Below, piece by piece: positions 33,623-42,528 of a stretch of DNA of 64,000 nt. Source of the stretch: Roseibacillus persicicus (lineage in GTDB: Bacteria > Verrucomicrobiota > Verrucomicrobiia > Verrucomicrobiales > Akkermansiaceae); the NCBI RefSeq assembly GCF_014651675.1, contig NZ_BMXI01000018.1, positions 50,665-114,664 of the forward strand, in the 5' to 3' direction. Both the position numbers and the translations under genes were made by a program. Positions within the stretch are counted from its first letter, which is position 1. Each line of letters opens with the position of its first letter. The notes below the pieces were generated by a model, which was given only the letters and a program-made list of their open reading frames with translations, was not told the DNA's origin and searched no databases.

Positions 33623-36402
33623 GTCGCGTCCCCGCTCTTTCCCTCGCCTACTTCCGCCAACATCCCCTGCGGGTGGTGCTCACCTCCATCGCTACCGCTG
33701 CCGCTGCCGCCATGGTCGTCTGGGTCGTGAGCGGCTACGATGCCCTGCTCGGGACCTTCGACCGCTACGCCAATCTCGCCCTGGGTCGCTACCCGCTCTC
33801 GGTCGCGCCCATCAGCAACTTCAGCCAATACGCCCCGGGAGCGATTCCTTCTCCGGCGGAAAAGTTTGTCCCTGCTGAAGCCATTGCGATGCTGCGTGAA
33901 GACCCAGCCGTCGCCGCCGCAGATCCCTTCTGGGTCAGTCAACAATACGCCCGCCCTTTCGTAAAAGAGGGCGAGACTCCCATCCCGCCCTACCTTTTGC
34001 CTGCCGCCCGCCTGGTGGGCACGGATGCTCCCGAGCCTCCTTTCGACTTGGTTGCGGGCAAGTGGCTTTCTTCTAACAAAAGTCCGTCCCCAACTGGAGT
34101 GCTCAGCGAACTGGCGGCCAGTGGGATGAAGATTGAAGTCGGCGATCACGTCTTGGTCGGCCCTCCCGGGCGGGTCACGAAGGTCGAGGTTATCGGCATC
34201 GTCGGGGGCGTTTCCATCGAGGGCTGGAACGCGCAAGTTGCCAGCTCACAACTCCTCGTCCCCAGCATCGGCGGCCTGTATGTCTCGACTTCCTTGGCAG
34301 AAGAAATCCTGGACCGCCCCTCTCAGATCAGCTTCGTGGCCGTAGCCCTCAATGACGACACCGATCTCACCCAATTCCGCTATCACTGGGCCACCCGATT
34401 GAGCAAACTCGGCACCCCCTGCCAGTTTCAGGAAGCCCATGATGTCGAGGAAGCGCTCGACGAAAGCGCCTCTGCCGAAAACCTCGCTTTGCAAGCTCGC
34501 GCCGCCACCATCGTCTCTACGCTGGCCGCCCTTTTCATCATCTTCAGCACCCTCAATATGGGGGTCAACGAGCGGGTCCGCCAGCTCGCCATCTTGCGCG
34601 CCACCGCCCTCACCCGCGGGCAAGTGGGACAACTCATCGCCATCGAGGGAGTCCTCTTTGGCACGATCGGCTTTGTCGTGGGCTGTGGAGCCGGAGCAGT
34701 CATCATCGCTTGGGCCTCCCGCTCTGCTCCGGAACTGCTCACCAATGGCGCCGTTGTCGGACCGAACAGTCTCATGCTGGCAGCCTTGTGCTCCTGCGGC
34801 GGCGCGCTTCTGGCGTCCCTTGTTCCGGCCATTCGGGCCATGCGGGTGCGCCCCATCGATGCCATGAGCCCCCCTCCCGCTGCTCCCCGTCATTGTTATT
34901 CGGTTAGAGGAATTCTAGGAGGCCTCGCGCTCCTCTCGGTCTACCCCTTGCTGGCCCTCGGGATCAAACACAACGACGGAGCGCCCTTCGTAACCTTTAT
35001 GTTCTCCGGATTGTTTGCCCTTTCCTGCGGCTTCATTTTGCTAGCTCCCAGCATCGTGATGACTGTGGACCGTCTCGCCAGCCCTCTGCTAGCCCGCCTG
35101 ATGCGCATCCCTCCCATGCTGCTCGCCAGCCAGATTTCCGGCAACCTGGGTCGCACTGTCGCCACTGCTCTCGCTCTCACCGTAGGGCTGGGGCTCTTCG
35201 TCGCCATCCAGACCTGGGGCCACTCCATGCTGGGAGGCTTCATGCCCGGCAGCTGGGCTCCCGACGCCCTCATCGGGTTCAAGCCCGGAGGGGTTGAGCG
35301 TCCCCTTGCCGAACAAGTCGCTAAACTCGAAGGAGTCACCAAAGGCCTCCCCATCATCGTCGAGCAACCCCGCCTCCTCGAGGATCTCACCAACAGCGCA
35401 GTGCGGGCCACGGTGGTGCGACAAGACAACGTCGTCATCGTCGGCGTCGATGCCGAGCCCGCCTTCGGAGGTGACGACCCACTGTTCACCTTCCGTTGGG
35501 TGGAAGGAAATGCCCGCGAAGCTGTGACCAAGCTGAAAAACGGCCGCGCCTGCCTCGTGCCCGATCACTTTCTCACCGAGACCGGGCTTCAGATTGGGGA
35601 CTCCTTTCAACTGGTTCCCCCCAACAATCCCTCGCAGCCCGTCAGCTACGAAATCGCGGGAGTAGTCAAGCTGCCCGGTTGGCACTGGCAGACCAAGCCC
35701 ACCGGCTTCCGCACCCGCACCCATCGCTCGGCCGCACTGGTCTTTGCCGACTATGCGGCAGTAGAAAACGACTTCGACTTTCACTCCTCCTCGCACGCCT
35801 GGTTCAACTACGACCCCACCCTCACCACCCCCGAGAAGCTCGCCGAATCCGCACAAGCACTCTACTCCGGAGCTCTCCGCAAAGAGGTCGGAATCGGGGG
35901 AGCGCTTAACGACGAACCCTATGTGCAAATCAACACCATCGACGACATTCGCGCGCTCGTGAATGGTCACGCCACCCAGTGGCTCTGGATTCTCAGCCGT
36001 CTGCCCCTCATCGTGCTCATCATCACCTCCATCGGCGTTCTCAATGCGCTTCTAGCTTCGGTGCAATCGAGACGCTGGGAGTTCGGCGTCTTGCGGGCCA
36101 CCGGAATCACCCACCGAACCATCGTGCGTCTCATCATCGCGGAAGGGCTTCTATTAGGCGCAGTGGCTTGTTCGCTCAGCCTCGGATTCGGAGTGCTCGC
36201 GGGGTGGTGCGGAGCTGGCATCTCGCAATACATCAGCTTCTTCGGAGGCATGCCTCCCGAATTCGTCGTCCCGTGGAAAGAAATCGCCAAGGGCTTTGCC
36301 CTCGTCCTCCTCCTCTCCACCCTCGCCTCCCTCTGGCCCGCCCTCACCATCGGCCGCAAAAAGCCTTTGGAACTCCTGCAAGAAGGCCGCGGCTCGTTCT
36401 AA
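33619..36402 (+). CDS. FtsX-family ABC permease with two FtsX modules
   Basis: 927 residues. An N-terminal membrane helix (about 10-35) precedes a large periplasmic MacB_PCD-like domain. A first group of helices (about 300-420, FSTLNMGVNERVRQLAILRATALTRGQ) is followed by two more helices (435-485) and a second periplasmic domain. A second FtsX module ends the protein (VLNALLASVQSRRWEFGVLRATGITHRTIVRLIIAEGLLLG, then helices to KKPLELLQEG). The VRQLAILRATG-like coupling helices occur twice, so one chain supplies both halves of the transporter. The start overlaps the ATPase gene. No periplasmic adaptor gene is adjacent, unlike MacAB. The substrate is unknown. Confidence 0.88.
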   Translation: MSRVPALSLAYFRQHPLRVVLTSIATAAAAAMVVWVVSGYDALLGTFDRYANLALGRYPLSVAPISNFSQYAPGAIPSPAEKFVPAEAIAMLREDPAVAAADPFWVSQQYARPFVKEGETPIPPYLLPAARLVGTDAPEPPFDLVAGKWLSSNKSPSPTGVLSELAASGMKIEVGDHVLVGPPGRVTKVEVIGIVGGVSIEGWNAQVASSQLLVPSIGGLYVSTSLAEEILDRPSQISFVAVALNDDTDLTQFRYHWATRLSKLGTPCQFQEAHDVEEALDESASAENLALQARAATIVSTLAALFIIFSTLNMGVNERVRQLAILRATALTRGQVGQLIAIEGVLFGTIGFVVGCGAGAVIIAWASRSAPELLTNGAVVGPNSLMLAALCSCGGALLASLVPAIRAMRVRPIDAMSPPPAAPRHCYSVRGILGGLALLSVYPLLALGIKHNDGAPFVTFMFSGLFALSCGFILLAPSIVMTVDRLASPLLARLMRIPPMLLASQISGNLGRTVATALALTVGLGLFVAIQTWGHSMLGGFMPGSWAPDALIGFKPGGVERPLAEQVAKLEGVTKGLPIIVEQPRLLEDLTNSAVRATVVRQDNVVIVGVDAEPAFGGDDPLFTFRWVEGNAREAVTKLKNGRACLVPDHFLTETGLQIGDSFQLVPPNNPSQPVSYEIAGVVKLPGWHWQTKPTGFRTRTHRSAALVFADYAAVENDFDFHSSSHAWFNYDPTLTTPEKLAESAQALYSGALRKEVGIGGALNDEPYVQINTIDDIRALVNGHATQWLWILSRLPLIVLIITSIGVLNALLASVQSRRWEFGVLRATGITHRTIVRLIIAEGLLLGAVACSLSLGFGVLAGWCGAGISQYISFFGGMPPEFVVPWKEIAKGFALVLLLSTLASLWPALTIGRKKPLELLQEGRGSF

Positions 36403-36463
36403 CAACAATTGCCGATAGCGTCTCCAAGGAGCTGCCTGCAAATCCGTAAACGAGCGGTCAAAA

Positions 36464-36487
36464 TGGACAGTTTTTGTCCAAAAATGA
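36464..36487 (+). promoter_or_regulatory. Candidate operator shared with TonB receptor 2 (copy 2)
   Basis: It contains the perfect palindrome TGGACA-N5-TGTCCA (36464-36480), which overlaps TTTTTGTCCAAAAATGA (36471-36487). TTGTTCA follows at 36513-36519, 25 bases later, exactly as in copy 1. It lies ~65 bp before the ATG of TonB receptor 3. The palindrome fits recognition by a dimeric regulator such as the adjacent Fis-HTH protein. Confidence 0.5.
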
Positions 36488-36552
36488 GATTTACCTGAAA
36501 GCGAAACAAATCTTGTTCAATTTCCCCCGGACCTGCGGGTAGGGTGCGCTTT

Positions 36553-38607
36553 ATGCGCTACCTGAACACATCAATTGCCGCAACGTTCCTGATTCCCAGC
36601 CTGTCGGGTCAGGTCGTTTTACCCGAAACGGTGGTGACCGCTTCCCGCCAAGTGGAGGACTCGACCGAGTCCCCTTTTCTCACCGAGGTGATCACCAATG
36701 AGGACATCCTCAACAACTCTTTCCGCACTCTTCCCGAGTCTCTCGCGTTGACCCCCGGGGTGTCGGTGCAGAAGACAACTCACGGGCACGGGTCCCCTTT
36801 TATCCGCGGTTTTACCGGCCGCCAGAACCTCTACTTGACCGACGGAATCCGGCTCAACAACTCGACCTATCGCTCCGGTCCCGTTCAGTATGCCAACACC
36901 ATCGACGCCTTTGCGCTCGATCGCTATGAGTTGGTGAAATCCCAGGGCTCGGTGCTTTACGGCTCGGACGCTCTCGGCGGCACGCTCAACTCCATAACCT
37001 CTGGTTCCAACTATCGTGACTACGACGCGGGAGAATTCTTTCAACACGGGGCGGCGAACTACCGCTTCGACACAAACTCCCAGTCACATCTCGGTCGCAT
37101 TCAGCAAAGCGTTGGCTCCGGTGGCAGCTGGGGCTTCACCTTTGGCACCACGCTGAAGGACTTTGGCGACGTCGAATCGGACTACTACGGTGAGATGAAA
37201 AACACCGGCTATCCCGAACAAAACTACGATCTTAAATTCGAGTTCTCGCCCACCGACAACCTTCACCTCACTCTCTTTAGCCAGTATCTCAATCAAGACG
37301 ACATCTGGCGCTGGCACTCCACCACCTTCAATCCCGGAGGTTGGGAGGGCTTGGACGCGGGCACCTACACCTCCCGCATCTATGACCAAGAGCGCTGGCT
37401 CAACTACCTGAAGCTGGAGCACGAGCCGCTCGCCAATTGGATTGATCGCTACGCGCTGACCTTCTCCTACCAGACCACCCAAGACAGCGAATATCAGGAC
37501 CGTCGCCCTGCCAGTGACCAGATTCGCTTCGGTGATATCGTGACCGACACTTACGGCATCTCCTTCGAGGCCCAGTCCACAGTGGGTCGCACCAGCGTCC
37601 TTTACGGAGCCGACTATTACGAAGACCACATCGACTCCGAAGGCTATCGCATCAACACCGTGACCAATGCCGTCGACAACAACCGGGCGCCCATTGCCGA
37701 TGATTCGACTTACCGCTCGCTTGGAATCTTCACCCAAGCTCGCACCGACTGGAACGACCAACTCCAGACCACCGCAGGAATGCGCTACACCTATGCCGAC
37801 ACCGACATCGGTTCGCTGGATGCCGAGGATTCCTGGCAAGCCCTCGTCTTCAACCTGCGTGCGCTCTATCAGCTCGACAGCACTTGGTCGGCCTTCGGTG
37901 GTTACTCCCAAGGGTTCCGCGCTCCCAATGTCAACGACCTTACCGGAGATGTCACTTCGCGTTCCGGGCTGGAGTCGCTGGGCACCCTGGGACTGGATCC
38001 CGAGCGCACGCAGACTTTCGAAATCGGAACCCGCGGCCGCTCTGACAAGTTCACCTTCGAGGCGGCCGCTTTTTACACCATTATCGACGACCTCATCGTT
38101 CGGGTGGAAGACGGCGGGGGCACCGAGCGCGCCAGCAATGCCTCCGAAGCGTGGATCACCGGCATCGAGGCCGAGGGCAACTACACCTTCAACGACAGCT
38201 GGTCACTCAACGGGTTTGTGACTTGGCAATATGGCGACCAAACTACCCCCGAATTTCTGGGCGGACCGGAGGAAGACTTTCCGCTCTCCCGCCTCTCTCC
38301 TTTGCGGGGTTCTCTCGCCCTTCGCTACGACTCGCCTGACGACACCTGGTGGGCGGAAGCACGCGCGACTGCTGCGGCGAAAGCCAACCGGCTCTCCCCT
38401 GGCGACGAAGGCGACACCCAGCGGATTCCACCAGGAGGAACTCCCAGCTACGTCGTCCTGTCCGCCAATGCCGGCTGGCAAGCAACCGAGAATCTGTCCC
38501 TCACCCTCGGCCTCCAAAACCTGACCGACGAGGACTATCGCATCCACGGGTCCGGACTCAACGAGCCGGGATTCGGCGCCATGCTGGGAGCGCGCGTGAC
38601 CTGGTAA
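36553..38607 (+). CDS. TonB-dependent receptor, BtuB/heme/colicin-receptor type (receptor 3)
   Basis: 684 residues. The ATG at 36553 is preferred to the GTG at 36544 (MRF...), and the signal peptide ends near LSG-Q. A classical TonB box-like VVLPETVVTASRQ is followed by the plug (LPESLALTPGVSVQKTTHGHGSPFIRGFTGRQNLYLTDGIRLNN, and YELVKSQGSVLYGSDALGGTLNSIT). The barrel closes LGARVTW. The plug style differs from receptors 1 and 2 and is closer to cobalamin or heme receptors, though some ferric-catecholate receptors share it. The candidate operator sits upstream, and a strong terminator follows the gene. Confidence 0.92.
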   Translation: MRYLNTSIAATFLIPSLSGQVVLPETVVTASRQVEDSTESPFLTEVITNEDILNNSFRTLPESLALTPGVSVQKTTHGHGSPFIRGFTGRQNLYLTDGIRLNNSTYRSGPVQYANTIDAFALDRYELVKSQGSVLYGSDALGGTLNSITSGSNYRDYDAGEFFQHGAANYRFDTNSQSHLGRIQQSVGSGGSWGFTFGTTLKDFGDVESDYYGEMKNTGYPEQNYDLKFEFSPTDNLHLTLFSQYLNQDDIWRWHSTTFNPGGWEGLDAGTYTSRIYDQERWLNYLKLEHEPLANWIDRYALTFSYQTTQDSEYQDRRPASDQIRFGDIVTDTYGISFEAQSTVGRTSVLYGADYYEDHIDSEGYRINTVTNAVDNNRAPIADDSTYRSLGIFTQARTDWNDQLQTTAGMRYTYADTDIGSLDAEDSWQALVFNLRALYQLDSTWSAFGGYSQGFRAPNVNDLTGDVTSRSGLESLGTLGLDPERTQTFEIGTRGRSDKFTFEAAAFYTIIDDLIVRVEDGGGTERASNASEAWITGIEAEGNYTFNDSWSLNGFVTWQYGDQTTPEFLGGPEEDFPLSRLSPLRGSLALRYDSPDDTWWAEARATAAAKANRLSPGDEGDTQRIPPGGTPSYVVLSANAGWQATENLSLTLGLQNLTDEDYRIHGSGLNEPGFGAMLGARVTW

Positions 38608-38641
38608 TTTTTTCCACGGAGAGCAGCAAACTCCCCCCTTG

Positions 38642-38690
38642 AAGAGCGCGTCCTATTCATAGCGGGACGCGCTCTTTTCATTTTTTCGAA
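38642..38690 (+). terminator. Rho-independent terminator after TonB receptor 3
   Basis: A 12-bp perfect stem AAGAGCGCGTCC / GGACGCGCTCTT (38642-38653 with 38665-38676) is followed by TTTTCATTTTTT. It separates receptor 3 from the convergent PepSY operon. Confidence 0.85.
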
Positions 38691-38715
38691 AGAGAATCTC
38701 GGAGGAAGCTTCTTG

Positions 38716-40212
38716 CTATTCCGCAGACTCTGTTCCCTGCCCAATCTGACGAATCAGCAAGGCCAAAGAGAGCCCCATCACCACAAAGAAGATGTTAAAA
38801 AAGCTCACCATCCACCCATGGGCATCCCCCATCTGCAGAGGACTCTGACCTTGCCCCATGAGAAAAGAAAGCGGGAGGAGAACAAACGCGCCCGCTGCCA
38901 AAAGGGAAAGATTAAGCAAGGCCCTTCGGCAGAAAACCGTCAAAGCCAAAGACAATCCCGTCACCACCCAAAAGACCTTTACCGGCCAATCAGGAAGCAA
39001 TTGGGCGGCATGCAGAGCCAGCGCGACGGCCAAGGGCAAGCCCCCCAGAACCCAGTTCGTCGTTACGACAAGAAACCGGGTCTTCCGGCCTTGGTCTTCC
39101 TCGCCCTGAAGCAAGCGCTGCAAAAATATATAGACCCCAGCTCCAATCGAAAGCGAAACGATCAAGCCGAAGAAGGCAAAAATAATTTTGATGAAGAAGC
39201 CATTGAAGGCGGCGAAATGAACATTCACCAAGCCCTCAATCATCATGGGTCCCAGATGAGAGGTCGGGCTCTGCGAGTGTAGCACGTTCAAGCTCTCATC
39301 CAGCGTCACCACCGAGTTCCCCACGAAATGGAGGCCCTTCTGCTTTCCCTGCACCATCAGGGTGTGCGAAGCAGCGGCCTCCTCTGTGGCCTCAGTATGC
39401 TCAATATGAATGATGAGCGGTTCAACGGACTCCCCCCACAAGCTCGTAGCCTTGGCTCGCGCTTCATCGACGGGAAAGGACGGCTTCTCGCTCAGAGGTT
39501 CGGCCTGAACCATGTGTTCGGGAAAAAGGACCTCATTCAAGCCAGCCTGATCTCCCTCGAAAAACACCCAAACTGCAGGAGCCGCCAAAAATAGTCCCAA
39601 GGCCAACGACGCGCCTGTAACCGAGTAAATCACCTGGAACGGAAGTGTCAGCAGCGAGGTGAAACGGTGCACTTTCTTCCAACGGCTCTTCCTTTGAAGG
39701 GATAGATTCCGAGGGTGGATATCCTGCTTCATCGATCTCCATTGATAGACCGTACCTGTTAGAATCAATGCGAAAAACAAAGCCGCAATCAATCCCGAGA
39801 GCTGAATTCCGTATGGCAAGAACTCGAAGTAGTGCAAGTCCACGAAGAAGTGGAACAAGTCCGCTTCGTGGTCCGTCGCCAGGGTCGCCTCTCCCGACTG
39901 CGGATCGATCCAGTAGTGGGTCGGGTGATGAGCCTCCTCCAGATAGATGTCCGTGACCGGTCGCTCTGGAGTGGCCAACACCACCGACAATTCGTCCGTC
40001 TTCGGGTGCTTTTCCAGCAAGTTGGACACCACTCCATTGAGCGCACCCTGCTTCGCCGCAGAATCATCGAAGTTGGCGTTCGTCCAATTGAGAGACTCCG
40101 GCTCGAAGAGCGCCAGCGTGCCCGCCAGAAAAATTACAAACAGCGGAAGCCCCAGGGAAATTCCCAAGAGCGAGTGAAGCCGCCAGAAGCGGTTGCGCTT
40201 TTTCGCCTTCAT
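38716..40212 (-). CDS. PepSY-domain membrane protein (PepSY_TM family)
   Basis: 498 residues from ATG 40212 (MKAKKRNRFWRLHSLLG). The first helix is SLLGISLGLPLFVIFLAGTLALF, and the opening W-R-LHSLLG with downstream conserved histidines (HHPTHYWIDPQSG, HEADLFHFFVDLHYF) is characteristic of PepSY-associated transmembrane proteins. Further helices lie near residues 150, 195, 340 and 400-480. Members near siderophore receptors are thought to act as ferric-siderophore reductases or uptake accessories, with the histidines as possible haem ligands; that role is inferred from context. The start overlaps the stop of the small gene at 40209-40511 (ATGA). Confidence 0.85.
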   Translation of the reverse strand: MKAKKRNRFWRLHSLLGISLGLPLFVIFLAGTLALFEPESLNWTNANFDDSAAKQGALNGVVSNLLEKHPKTDELSVVLATPERPVTDIYLEEAHHPTHYWIDPQSGEATLATDHEADLFHFFVDLHYFEFLPYGIQLSGLIAALFFALILTGTVYQWRSMKQDIHPRNLSLQRKSRWKKVHRFTSLLTLPFQVIYSVTGASLALGLFLAAPAVWVFFEGDQAGLNEVLFPEHMVQAEPLSEKPSFPVDEARAKATSLWGESVEPLIIHIEHTEATEEAAASHTLMVQGKQKGLHFVGNSVVTLDESLNVLHSQSPTSHLGPMMIEGLVNVHFAAFNGFFIKIIFAFFGLIVSLSIGAGVYIFLQRLLQGEEDQGRKTRFLVVTTNWVLGGLPLAVALALHAAQLLPDWPVKVFWVVTGLSLALTVFCRRALLNLSLLAAGAFVLLPLSFLMGQGQSPLQMGDAHGWMVSFFNIFFVVMGLSLALLIRQIGQGTESAE

Positions 40213-40511
40213 GAGAATATATAAAGCAAAAGGCTCCCCACCAGACCCACGCCCAGAAAGGCCAAGCCCACCCACAAGCGCCGTTCAGCAGTGTAGGCCA
40301 GAGTCAAAAAGGTCGCCCATAGAGGAAGAGCGACCAACCCCATCAACACCACTGCGCCCTGTTCCTTCTGCATCCAACCGTAGATAAACAGCATGCAGGC
40401 GACCTCCGCCGCGACTAGGGTGACCACCATAATGGCCACATGACCAAAGAGAGCCTGAATTCGATTTGTCTTTCGGGGTTGGAGCATGACTTCGCGAGCG
40501 ACCCTTTCCAT
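40209..40511 (-). CDS. Small inner-membrane protein of the PepSY operon
   Basis: 100 residues with three likely membrane helices (about 22-45, 53-73, 77-99) and a basic N-terminus. The ATG at 40511 or the one eight codons later (40487, MLQPRKTN) could be used. It ends in the first codons of the PepSY gene (4-bp overlap), so the products are probably made together and may form a complex. No enzymatic motif is present. Similar small membrane proteins accompany PepSY_TM proteins in iron-uptake loci; a specific family name is not claimed. Confidence 0.75.
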   Translation of the reverse strand: MERVAREVMLQPRKTNRIQALFGHVAIMVVTLVAAEVACMLFIYGWMQKEQGAVVLMGLVALPLWATFLTLAYTAERRLWVGLAFLGVGLVGSLLLYIFS

Positions 40512-40782
40512 CTGAAAAAGGTCGCGCGAGCCCTAACGATACCGAGTCTCACTCGCAATTGAAAAACAGGGCTCAGGCGAGCTTTTGGCAAAGGATCGCA
40601 ATCAACCGCAAGTTCCCGACAAGGAGGCAGAAGTCGGGCCTTTGATGCCCTCCTATCTTCGGGCCTCGGTCGAAGCTCATGGAGGCGAGCTTTGGTCATT
40701 TAAGGGTCGGGTTTCGAAATTTCCATTTGTCTGGTGTGCTCTCGGGACCCGGCCCAATCAAACACTTCCCCGATTTAACAAA
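40512..40782. other. Intergenic region without recognised gene
   Basis: About 270 bp upstream of the PepSY operon. No ORF here has coding character, and no tRNA or known riboswitch was recognised. It probably contains the promoter of the minus-strand PepSY operon at its left end. The terminator of the basic-protein gene lies just beyond its right end. Confidence 0.5.
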
Positions 40783-40807
40783 ACAGGCGACCGCAATGGT
40801 CGCCTGT
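40776..40807 (-). terminator. Rho-independent terminator of the small basic protein gene
   Basis: A 10-bp perfect stem ACAGGCGACC / GGTCGCCTGT (40783-40792 with 40798-40807, 5-nt loop) is followed on the minus strand by TTTGTTAAA. It lies 28 bp after the stop of the gene at 40836-41093. Confidence 0.75.
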
Positions 40808-40835
40808 GTAAAAGGGATTAACGAGAAAATCGGAA

Positions 40836-41093
40836 CTACTCGGCAGATTCCTCCGTTGCAGGAGCAGTCTCCTCAACAGGGGTCTCAGCGGGCGCTTCTT
40901 CTGCAGCAGGTGCTGCCACCTTCTTAGCTGCTTTTTTCGCTACCTTTTTAGCCGCTTTCTTTGCAGCCTTCTTGGCTGCTGGCTTGTCGGACTTCTTGGA
41001 GAGGACCTCATTGGTCTTCGCGAGTTCCTTCTTGCGCTTCAGGTAATCCTTACGGCGGCGACGCTTGATAACTTTTCTATGCTGCTGGCCCAT
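40836..41093 (-). CDS. Small basic protein with histone H1-like Lys/Ala tail
   Basis: 85 residues in three zones. A very basic head (MGQQHRKVIKRRRRKDYLKRKKE) is followed by an alanine/lysine repeat made of AAKKA units (about residues 38-60) like those of H1-type bacterial histones, and then a Glu/Ala/Pro-rich acidic tail. The composition suggests nucleic-acid binding, either chromosomal DNA or ribosomal RNA, with the acidic tail moderating it; this is inference from composition only. It has its own terminator and is divergent from rlmN, whose GTG lies 110 bp away. Confidence 0.8.
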   Translation of the reverse strand: MGQQHRKVIKRRRRKDYLKRKKELAKTNEVLSKKSDKPAAKKAAKKAAKKVAKKAAKKVAAPAAEEAPAETPVEETAPATEESAE

Positions 41094-41203
41094 ATCGTGT
41101 GAAGGGTGGGTCTAATAGGCCTTTTGCCCCTGCGCAAGCGAAATCGACTCCGCATTCGACCCGCAGCCTTGATTTTGCCGCTCTAACGAAGGAGTCTCCC
41201 CGC

Positions 41204-42268
41204 GTGGCAGACATCCCTAATCTCCGTTCCCTCACCGCGGACGAATTTACGACTTCCTTTCAGGCGCTGGGCCAACCCGCCTACCGAAGCGCCCAAATCC
41301 TGGACTGGTTGTGGAAAAAGCGCGTTTCCTCAATCGACGAGATGTCCAACCTGCCGGTCTCTTTGCGGGAGACCTTGAAGGAAAAATACGAGCTTTCCGC
41401 CCCCACCATCGTGCGGGCCCAAGGCTCCAAGGACACGACGCGCAAGCTGCTCCTCAAGCTCAAAGACGGCCGCTTCGTTGAATGCGTGCTCATCCCTGCC
41501 TCCCCCGCTCTCTATGGTGAACAGTCCGACCGCCTGACGCTCTGTGTTTCCTCCCAAGTCGGGTGTGCCTTCGCTTGCAAGTTTTGCGCTTCCGGGCTTC
41601 TTGGCTTCACCCGCAATCTCACCCCGGGCGAAATTACGGCACAGATTCTTCTCGCCGAGGAACTGGCTGGAACGCGGGTTAACAATCTCGTCTTCATGGG
41701 GATGGGCGAGCCGCTGGCCAATCTGCCCAATCTGTTAAAGGCCATCGAGCTGATCACTTCTCCTGAAGGCCTCCACATCGGGGCCCGCCACCTTACGATC
41801 TCAACTTCGGGTCTCGTGCCCCAGATTAAGAAGCTCGCCGACCACCCGCGCCAGATTCGCCTCGCCATCTCGCTCCACGGAGCCACCGATGAAGTGCGAT
41901 CCAAGATTATGCCCGTCAACGACCGCTGGGGCGTTGACGAGCTCTTCGAGGCTCTGCGCTATTGGAATTCCAAGAAAAAGCAGCACCTGACTCTGGAGTA
42001 TATCCTCATCAAGGGCATCAACGATGACTTGGAGCAGGCCCGTATCCTCGCCAAGCGCGCCAAGGCCATTCGCGCCAAGGTGAACCTCATTCCCTACAAT
42101 ACGGTGGAGGGCTTGCCATGGGAGCGCCCCAGCGAAGACCACTGCCGGGCTTTCCGCGATATTCTGAAAAACAGCGGAATCTCCGCCACTCTCCGCCTCG
42201 AGAAAGGGCATGATATCGATGCGGCCTGCGGGCAGCTACGCCTTCGGGAGGAGACGAACTCCGAATAG
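41204..42268 (+). CDS. rlmN: 23S rRNA/tRNA (adenine-C2)-methyltransferase
   Basis: 354-residue radical-SAM enzyme that methylates A2503 of 23S rRNA and A37 of some tRNAs. The cluster motif C121-x3-C125-x2-C128 (CAFACKFC) is present, as are GMGEPLAN, the segment STSGLVPQI, and the C-terminal mechanistic Cys in DIDAACGQLR. The start is GTG at 41204: GAAGGAG (41188-41194) sits 9 bases upstream and the protein then begins VADIPNLRSL. The 35-codon upstream extension to 41099 has no such signal. It stands alone, divergent from the small basic protein gene. Confidence 0.95.
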   Translation: MADIPNLRSLTADEFTTSFQALGQPAYRSAQILDWLWKKRVSSIDEMSNLPVSLRETLKEKYELSAPTIVRAQGSKDTTRKLLLKLKDGRFVECVLIPASPALYGEQSDRLTLCVSSQVGCAFACKFCASGLLGFTRNLTPGEITAQILLAEELAGTRVNNLVFMGMGEPLANLPNLLKAIELITSPEGLHIGARHLTISTSGLVPQIKKLADHPRQIRLAISLHGATDEVRSKIMPVNDRWGVDELFEALRYWNSKKKQHLTLEYILIKGINDDLEQARILAKRAKAIRAKVNLIPYNTVEGLPWERPSEDHCRAFRDILKNSGISATLRLEKGHDIDAACGQLRLREETNSE

Positions 42269-42528
42269 GTTCTCGCATTTTCGGAAAACCTAACAACTTC
42301 TAACAAGCTCTGGTTTGCCCTTCTGTTCTCCAAGTGAAAAAAGTCGGGAATAAAATGCGGACTTCTCTCTCACAACAACAGCGAAGGATTGGATACCTCT
42401 GCCCCTGTGGAAGTTTGACCGCCGAAAATTGTTCCATTAATCGACCAGCACTCGCCTCTATTCTTCAAACTTTCTTCCGTTTTCGAGTCTCTCTATTCTC
42501 CATTCATTCTTAATTTTTTCGCTGCCGA

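Noticed and set aside
34246..34893. 215-codon antisense ORF in the FtsX permease gene
   Set aside because: Low-complexity shadow with no domain and no start signal.
30493..36487. Fur boxes in front of the TonB receptor genes
   Set aside because: The shared sequence lacks GATAAT-type hexamers, and its palindrome TGGACA-N5-TGTCCA is different.
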